A DNA stretch of 19,366 bases from JAGVJT01 sp964513205 (GTDB taxonomy: Bacteria > Pseudomonadota > Gammaproteobacteria > Legionellales > Legionellaceae). Both the position numbers and the translations under genes were made by a program. Below are positions 14,467 through 19,366 of this stretch, in pieces. Position 1 is the first letter of the stretch, and each line of letters starts with the position of its first letter. The DNA is taken from NCBI GenBank assembly GCA_964513205.1, contig CAZELP010000029.1, positions 1 through 19,366 of the forward strand, given 5' to 3'. The notes below the pieces were generated by a model. The model ran no database searches, was not told the origin of the DNA, and was given only the letters and a program-made list of their open reading frames with translations.

Positions 14467-15084
14467 ATGGGATATTCGGATCAGATTCGAAATGCAAGTG
14501 GATTAGTCCCCATTGTTGTAGAGCAAACCTCTCGAGGTGAACGTTCTTATGACATTTATTCACGCCTACTAAAAGAGCGTATTATCTTTTTGTTGGGTGA
14601 AGTCGAAGATCATATGGCCAATTTGGTTGTTGCTCAAATGCTATTTCTCGAGTCCGAAAATCCAGAAAAAGACATCTCTTTGTACATTAATTCACCAGGT
14701 GGTGTGGTGACGGCAGGTTTAGCGATTTATGATACCATGCAATTTATTAAACCTGATGTGAGTACACTTTGTATTGGGCAAGCAGCCAGCGCTGCTGCTC
14801 TTTTGTTATGTGCCGGTGCAGAAGGTAAGCGTTATTGCTTGCCGAATGCGCGGGTCATGATTCACCAGCCCCTGGGTGGATACCGCGGTCAAGCGACAGA
14901 TATTGAAATTCATGCGCGAGAGACTTTGGCCGTTCGTGAGCGTTTAAACTCAATTATGGGTCACCACACGAAGAAAACGCCCGATCAGATCATGCGCGAT
15001 ACAGAGCGTGACAACTTTATGAGCGCTCATCAAGCTGTAGAGTATGGGTTAGTTGATAAAGTTTTAGCTGATCGAAACAAATAA
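14467..15084 (+). CDS. clpP: ATP-dependent Clp protease proteolytic subunit
   Basis: ClpP forms the double-heptamer serine protease chamber that degrades proteins unfolded by ClpX or ClpA. The protein has 205 residues from the ATG with the strong SD. The catalytic triad is Ser108 (GQAAS), His133 (MIHQPLGG) and Asp182 (TERDNF), matching E. coli Ser111, His136 and Asp185. Other family stretches are QTSRGERSYDIYSRLLKER, EDHMANL, NSPGG and YDTMQFIKPDVSTLC. The segment after the nucleophile is SAAALLL rather than the E. coli SMGAFLL, a small departure next to the active site. It lies between tig (10 bases) and clpX (29 bases) in a conserved proteostasis operon. Identification is certain. Confidence 0.98.
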   Translation: MGYSDQIRNASGLVPIVVEQTSRGERSYDIYSRLLKERIIFLLGEVEDHMANLVVAQMLFLESENPEKDISLYINSPGGVVTAGLAIYDTMQFIKPDVSTLCIGQAASAAALLLCAGAEGKRYCLPNARVMIHQPLGGYRGQATDIEIHARETLAVRERLNSIMGHHTKKTPDQIMRDTERDNFMSAHQAVEYGLVDKVLADRNK

Positions 15085-15113
15085 AAATTTAGATAATTTT
15101 ATGCAGGGGTATC

Positions 15114-16385
15114 ATGAGTAAAGCCAGTGGTAGTGGAAATAAAGCTTTGTACTGTTCTTTTTGTGGTAAAAATCAGCATGAAGTTAAAAAATTAGTTTCT
15201 GGACCCTCTGTGTTTATCTGCGACGAATGTGTGACATTGTGCAATGAGATCATTCACGAAGGTCAAAAAGAAGAAACGGTAGCCGAAGAGCAAAAGCTTC
15301 CAAAGCCCAAAGAAATTGCTGCTGTTTTGGATGCGTATGTCATTGGTCAACCGCATGCTAAAAAAGTGCTTTCTGTTGCAGTGTATAATCATTATAAGCG
15401 CATGCAACATCGCTCCGAAGATGGAGTTGAATTGGGTAAAAGCAACATTTTGTTGATTGGTCCTACCGGCAGTGGCAAAACTTTATTGGCTCAAACGCTT
15501 GCTCGTATCTTGAATGTGCCTTTTGCCATGGCAGATGCGACAACATTGACTGAAGCAGGATATGTCGGGGAAGACGTTGAAAATATCATACAAAAACTAC
15601 TGCAGAAGTGTGACTATGATGTTGAGAAAGCACAACGCGGTATTGTTTACATTGATGAAATCGATAAAATTACTCGAAAATCTGATAATCCATCCATTAC
15701 TCGAGACGTCTCAGGCGAGGGTGTTCAGCAAGCGTTGTTGAAGCTTATCGAGGGTACTGTGGCCTCTGTTCCTCCACAAGGTGGACGAAAACATCCGCAA
15801 CAAGAATTTATTCAAGTCGATACATCCAATATTCTCTTTATCTGTGGTGGTGCTTTTGCCGGCTTAGAAAAGGTCATTCGAGAGCGTAGCGATCAATCTG
15901 GAATTGGATTTTCTGCACAGCTTAAAAATGTTAAAGAACAAGTTTTAACGGAAAAAGTACTCGAGTCTTTGGAATCAGAAGATTTGATTAAATATGGTTT
16001 GATCCCTGAGTTCGTCGGGCGTCTTCCAGTGATTGCCACATTACACGAACTGGATGAAGATGCACTGGTTCAGATCTTAACAGAACCTAAAAATGCCTTG
16101 ACCAAGCAGTTTCAAGCCTTATTCCACATGGAAGGCGTTGACTTAGAGTTTCGACCTGAAGCGTTGCGTTTAATTGCGAAGCAGGCTTTGTCTCGAAAAA
16201 TTGGCGCACGTGGATTAAGAGCCATTTTGGAAAACTTACTTTTAGATACAATGTATGAGCTGCCAACGATTCAAAATGTTGAGAGTGTTCTGATAGATGA
16301 GGAGGTCGTAAAATCTTCTCAAAAACCTATCTTGATTTATAACACAGAAGCGGGTGATGCGCGTTTTGCCGCAGGCAGTGAATAG
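15114..16385 (+). CDS. clpX: ATP-dependent Clp protease ATP-binding subunit ClpX
   Basis: ClpX is the hexameric AAA+ unfoldase that recognises substrates such as ssrA-tagged proteins and threads them into ClpP. The protein has 423 residues, essentially the E. coli length. The N-terminal zinc domain has Cys14, Cys17, Cys36 and Cys39. Walker A is GPTGSGKT (116-123), pore-1 loop GYVG (149-152), Walker B IVYIDEID (177-184), the RKH loop is at 225-227, the ClpP-docking loop SGIGF is at 262-266, and VGRLP and the sensor-2 stretch GARGLR follow. CAGGGG lies before the ATG as ribosome binding site. lon starts 22 bases downstream. All functional motifs are intact. Confidence 0.98.
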   Translation: MSKASGSGNKALYCSFCGKNQHEVKKLVSGPSVFICDECVTLCNEIIHEGQKEETVAEEQKLPKPKEIAAVLDAYVIGQPHAKKVLSVAVYNHYKRMQHRSEDGVELGKSNILLIGPTGSGKTLLAQTLARILNVPFAMADATTLTEAGYVGEDVENIIQKLLQKCDYDVEKAQRGIVYIDEIDKITRKSDNPSITRDVSGEGVQQALLKLIEGTVASVPPQGGRKHPQQEFIQVDTSNILFICGGAFAGLEKVIRERSDQSGIGFSAQLKNVKEQVLTEKVLESLESEDLIKYGLIPEFVGRLPVIATLHELDEDALVQILTEPKNALTKQFQALFHMEGVDLEFRPEALRLIAKQALSRKIGARGLRAILENLLLDTMYELPTIQNVESVLIDEEVVKSSQKPILIYNTEAGDARFAAGSE

Positions 16386-16407
16386 TTAAAATCAAAAAGG
16401 ATCGATA

Positions 16408-18885
16408 ATGCCGACTGAAAAAAAATCGAAAAAGGAAGCAGTTGAAGTTGTTGAGCAAGAAATGGTAGAGATGAATGATGTCCCGGTTCTTCCTCTGCGA
16501 GATGTTGTGGTTTATCCCAACATGGTTATTCCTCTTTTTGTCGGCCGAGAAAAATCCATCAAAGCGCTAGAAGCGGCGATGCTTGAGAACAAACGTATTT
16601 TCTTGGTTGCACAACGAAAAGCATCTAGCGATGATCCAAAGCCCGAAGATCTCTTTACAATGGGGACATTGTCTAGCTTATTGCAGCTTTTGAAATTACC
16701 AGACGGGACAGTTAAAGTATTGGTTGAAGGCGAAGAGCGCGGCAATGTTTTGGGCTATGAACAAAAAGAGCATTATATTGCGGCGGCGCTAGAGAAAGTT
16801 GAAGAAAAAACAGAGGCGTTTAAATCTCAAGAAATCGAGATTATGATGCGTTCTCTTATGTCTCAATTTGAGCAGTACATCAAGCTCAATAAAAAAATTC
16901 CCCCCGAAGTCTTAAACTCGCTTGGTAGTATAGAGGAGCCGGGGCGTCTTGCAGATACGATATCAGCACACCTGACTTTGAAGGTTGAAGATAAACAGCT
17001 TTTGTTGGAGACACTGGATGTTGGTGAGCGTCTAGATCGTCTAATGACACTTATCGAAACAGAAATTGATTTGCTTCAGGTTGAAAAACGCATTCGTGGA
17101 CGTGTGAAGCGTCAGATGGAAAAGAGTCAACGAGAGTACTATCTTAACGAGCAAATTAAAGCAATACAAAAAGAATTAGGCGAGATGGGAGATGAAGGGA
17201 GTGACCTTGATCAGTTGGAAAAATCCATCGAAAAAGCAGGCATGCCAAAAGAGGCAAAAGAAAAGGCCAGTGCCGAATTAAAAAAATTGAGATTGATGCC
17301 GCCTATGTCGGCTGAAGCAACGGTTGTGCGACATTATCTTGATTGGATGTTGAGCGTCCCTTGGAAAAAACGCAATAAAATTCGTTTCGACTTAAAAAAA
17401 GCCGAAGAAATGTTGGATCAAGATCACTATGGTCTTGAGAAAGTAAAAGAACGCATAATCGAGTACTTGGCTGTACAGCAGCGAGTAAAACGAATGAAAG
17501 GGCCAATTCTGTGTTTAGTTGGACCTCCTGGCGTGGGTAAAACCTCTCTTGGACAATCGATTGCAAATGCAACAGGACGGACATTTATCCGTATTGCACT
17601 CGGTGGTGTGCGCGATGAGGCTGAAATTAGAGGTCATCGTCGTACGTATATCGGTTCTATGCCGGGTAAAATTATTCAAAAACTGTGTAAAGCGGGTGTC
17701 AAAAATCCACTGATTATGTTGGATGAAGTCGATAAAATGGCGATGGACTTTCGAGGCGATCCTGCGTCTGCGTTACTCGAGGTCCTTGACCCAGAGCAAA
17801 ATCATACTTTCAACGATCATTATCTAGAAGTGAATTATGATTTGAGCGAAGTCATGTTTATTGCAACAGCAAACTCATTGGAAATACCTGCTCCGCTTTT
17901 AGACCGTATGGAAGTGATTCGGTTGGCCGGATACACGGATGATGAAAAAATTCACATTACCGAAAATTATCTTATTCCGAAGCAGCGTGTTGCAAATGGT
18001 TTAAAAGAAGATGAAATTGATTTTTCTCATGCTGGAATTGAAAAAATCATTCAACATTACACCAGAGAGGCGGGTGTTCGTAATCTAGATCGAGACATTG
18101 CCAATATCTGTCGGAAGGTCGTGAAAGACATTCTCACGAAAAAAAGAACACGAAAAGTGATCATCACAGAGAAAAATGTCGAAAAATATTTGGGCGTTGA
18201 AAAATACCGACATGGCCAAGCTGAAACAGAAAATCAAATTGGTCAAGTTACAGGATTGGCCTGGACCAGTGTAGGTGGCGAGTTGTTGACCATTGAAGCT
18301 TCGATGATGTCTGGAACTGGTAAAATTATCCAAACAGGTCAACTTGGTGAGGTCATGAGAGAGTCAATTCACGCGGCGATGACCGTTGTTAGGAGTCGTG
18401 CGACAGCCTTGAATTTGCCCGCTGATTTTTTTGAAAAGCATGATTTCCATATTCACCTGCCAGAAGGGGCTACGCCTAAAGATGGTCCGAGCGCCGGTAT
18501 TGGCATGTGTACGGTTCTGATGTCTGTTGTGGCTCAAATTCCTGTTCGAGCGGATGTCGCAATGACAGGAGAAATTACTTTACGTGGACAGGTGTTACCA
18601 ATAGGTGGTTTGAAGGAAAAATTACTTGCTGCGCATCGTGGTGGTATTAAGCATATTGTCTTACCTGACGAAAATCAGAAAGATTTGGTGGAAATTCCAG
18701 AAAATATTTTGAAGAAATTGGTGATTCATCCAGTGAAAAGTATTGAAGAAGTATTCGCTCTGGCGTTGACGGAAAATCCTTTGGTGAGCAATTTGTCTAA
18801 AAAAGAAGAATCAAGTACAAAAAGTGTCAATAAGACAAAAAAAACAGCGAAAAAAAGTAAAAATAAAGATTTACAAGCCATGTAA
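16408..18885 (+). CDS. lon: Lon protease (LonA), ATP-dependent
   Basis: Lon degrades misfolded and regulatory proteins in the cytoplasm. The N-terminal substrate domain opens with VPVLPLRDVVVYPNMVIPLF. The AAA+ module has Walker A GPPGVGKT (372-379) and Walker B LIMLDEVDK (435-443). The protease domain has the Ser-Lys dyad: Ser695 in PKDGPSAG and Lys738 in GGLKEK, corresponding to E. coli Ser679 and Lys722. The protein has 825 residues, against 784 in E. coli. The extra length is mainly about 20 residues at the N-terminus and a lysine- and serine-rich tail (about 797-820). AAGGA precedes the ATG. It follows clpX by 22 bases, so it may be read with the clp genes. Identification is certain; the role of the basic tail is unknown. 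Confidence 0.98.
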   Translation: MPTEKKSKKEAVEVVEQEMVEMNDVPVLPLRDVVVYPNMVIPLFVGREKSIKALEAAMLENKRIFLVAQRKASSDDPKPEDLFTMGTLSSLLQLLKLPDGTVKVLVEGEERGNVLGYEQKEHYIAAALEKVEEKTEAFKSQEIEIMMRSLMSQFEQYIKLNKKIPPEVLNSLGSIEEPGRLADTISAHLTLKVEDKQLLLETLDVGERLDRLMTLIETEIDLLQVEKRIRGRVKRQMEKSQREYYLNEQIKAIQKELGEMGDEGSDLDQLEKSIEKAGMPKEAKEKASAELKKLRLMPPMSAEATVVRHYLDWMLSVPWKKRNKIRFDLKKAEEMLDQDHYGLEKVKERIIEYLAVQQRVKRMKGPILCLVGPPGVGKTSLGQSIANATGRTFIRIALGGVRDEAEIRGHRRTYIGSMPGKIIQKLCKAGVKNPLIMLDEVDKMAMDFRGDPASALLEVLDPEQNHTFNDHYLEVNYDLSEVMFIATANSLEIPAPLLDRMEVIRLAGYTDDEKIHITENYLIPKQRVANGLKEDEIDFSHAGIEKIIQHYTREAGVRNLDRDIANICRKVVKDILTKKRTRKVIITEKNVEKYLGVEKYRHGQAETENQIGQVTGLAWTSVGGELLTIEASMMSGTGKIIQTGQLGEVMRESIHAAMTVVRSRATALNLPADFFEKHDFHIHLPEGATPKDGPSAGIGMCTVLMSVVAQIPVRADVAMTGEITLRGQVLPIGGLKEKLLAAHRGGIKHIVLPDENQKDLVEIPENILKKLVIHPVKSIEEVFALALTENPLVSNLSKKEESSTKSVNKTKKTAKKSKNKDLQAM

Positions 18886-18944
18886 TACCGAGTATATTCT
18901 CGTCGTGCCCAGCAATGACGGGGCCTAACGAGTTGTTAGAATGC

Positions 18945-18973
18945 TTGACGGATAGAAACGGATTTGCTTTAAT
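18945..18973 (+). promoter_or_regulatory. Sigma70-like promoter of hupB
   Basis: TTGACG (18945-18950) and TTTAAT (18968-18973) are 17 bp apart, about 40 bases before the hupB ATG and 60 bases after lon. It lets HU be expressed separately from lon. No T-tailed terminator is seen between lon and this promoter. Confidence 0.65.
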
Positions 18974-19013
18974 CTGATCCGGGATTAAGGAAAGAACTAG
19001 CAAAGGGGATACA

Positions 19014-19295
19014 ATGAATAAGAGTGAACTGATTGATGCTATTGCTCAGGATTCAGGTGTAACGAAGGCCGATGCAAATAGAGTGCTTGATGCGTTTATG
19101 AGCACAGTTACAGATGTTTTGAAAGATGGTGAGCAGTTAGTTTTAACCGGATTTTGTTCTTTGTCTGTTGGTCATCGTAAAGAGCGAAAAGGCCGTGATC
19201 CAAGAACCGGAAAAGAAATTAAGATTAAAGCTTCTCGTGTTGTGAAATTCAAGACTGGAAAGCTTTTGAAAGAAGCCGTACAAGCAAGAGGTTAA
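19014..19295 (+). CDS. hupB: DNA-binding protein HU, beta type
   Basis: HU is the small dimeric histone-like protein that bends and compacts DNA. The protein has 93 residues (90 in E. coli HU-beta), opening with MNKSELIDAIAQ and TKADANRVLDAF. The DNA-binding arm signature is GRDPRTGKEIKI, followed by SRVVKFKTGKLLKEAV. Where most HU proteins have GFGTF before the arm, this one has GFCSL, with a cysteine in place of glycine. AAGGGG lies 7 bases before the ATG. Position between lon and tRNA-Val is the usual gammaproteobacterial location of hupB, which supports this symbol over hupA. Confidence 0.93.
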   Translation: MNKSELIDAIAQDSGVTKADANRVLDAFMSTVTDVLKDGEQLVLTGFCSLSVGHRKERKGRDPRTGKEIKIKASRVVKFKTGKLLKEAVQARG

Positions 19296-19311
19296 TGGAT
19301 TAAAGTTTTTC

Positions 19312-19366
19312 GGGTGCTTAGCTCAGCTGGGAGAGCATCGCCCTTACAAGGCGAGGGTCGCAGGTT
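19312..19366 (+). tRNA. tRNA-Val (anticodon TAC), cut by the window end
   Basis: The 5' part of a tRNA: acceptor strand GGGTGCT, D arm AGCTCAGCTGGGAGAGC, and anticodon stem TCGCC/GGCGA with loop CTTACAA and TAC at 19345-19347. The sequence stops at the start of the T arm (CAGGTT). It closely resembles E. coli tRNA-Val(TAC) and lies 16 bases after hupB. Confidence 0.93.

Noticed and set aside
18886..18940. Possible terminator after lon (CTCGT...ACGAG)
   Set aside because: The arms are far apart and no T tract follows, so it does not qualify as a rho-independent terminator.

Overview
The window looks like a chromosome segment of a moderately AT-rich gammaproteobacterium, most likely an intracellular or host-associated member of the Legionellales. 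This placement is an inference. It rests on the gammaproteobacterial order tig-clpP-clpX-lon-hupB-tRNA-Val, an lpxK gene, tandem TyrP/Mtr-type amino-acid permeases, an ankyrin-repeat protein, and two large proteins carrying a eukaryotic-type kinase fold. I saw no insertion sequence, integrase, CRISPR array or rRNA, and no gene-free stretch above about 300 bases.

Left part (1-5401): the 3' part of lpxK (lipid A kinase) overlaps a gene for an unrecognised exported protein. That gene ends tail-to-tail with a csiV-like gene on the minus strand. A divergent intergenic region with a strong minus-strand promoter and an inverted repeat leads into two tandem aromatic-amino-acid permease paralogues on the plus strand. 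The second permease overlaps tail-to-tail with a ZIP-family metal transporter on the minus strand.

Middle (4646-12501, all minus strand): in transcription order this holds a CDF metal-efflux pump, an ankyrin-repeat protein (ATGA overlap), an 839-residue kinase-like protein (27 bp gap, strong SD), its 711-residue paralogue (80 bp gap with its own candidate promoter and a perfect DnaA 9-mer), and the ZIP transporter (70 bp gap). This is the accessory and most novel part of the window. The two paralogues share an unrecognised N-terminal domain, an atypical but apparently intact kinase core, and a C-terminal helical region built from a diverged repeat of about 55 residues. They look like secreted effectors that act on host targets, but nothing in the sequence proves secretion.

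Right part (12550-19366, plus strand): a tRNA cluster Pro(TGG)-Arg(TCT)-His(GTG)-Leu(TAG) has recognisable promoters before tRNA-Pro and tRNA-Leu. It is followed by the protein-quality-control block: trigger factor (nascent-chain folding), ClpP and ClpX (ATP-dependent protease) and Lon. A sigma70-type promoter then precedes the HU gene hupB, and the 5' part of a tRNA-Val(TAC) gene is cut by the window end.
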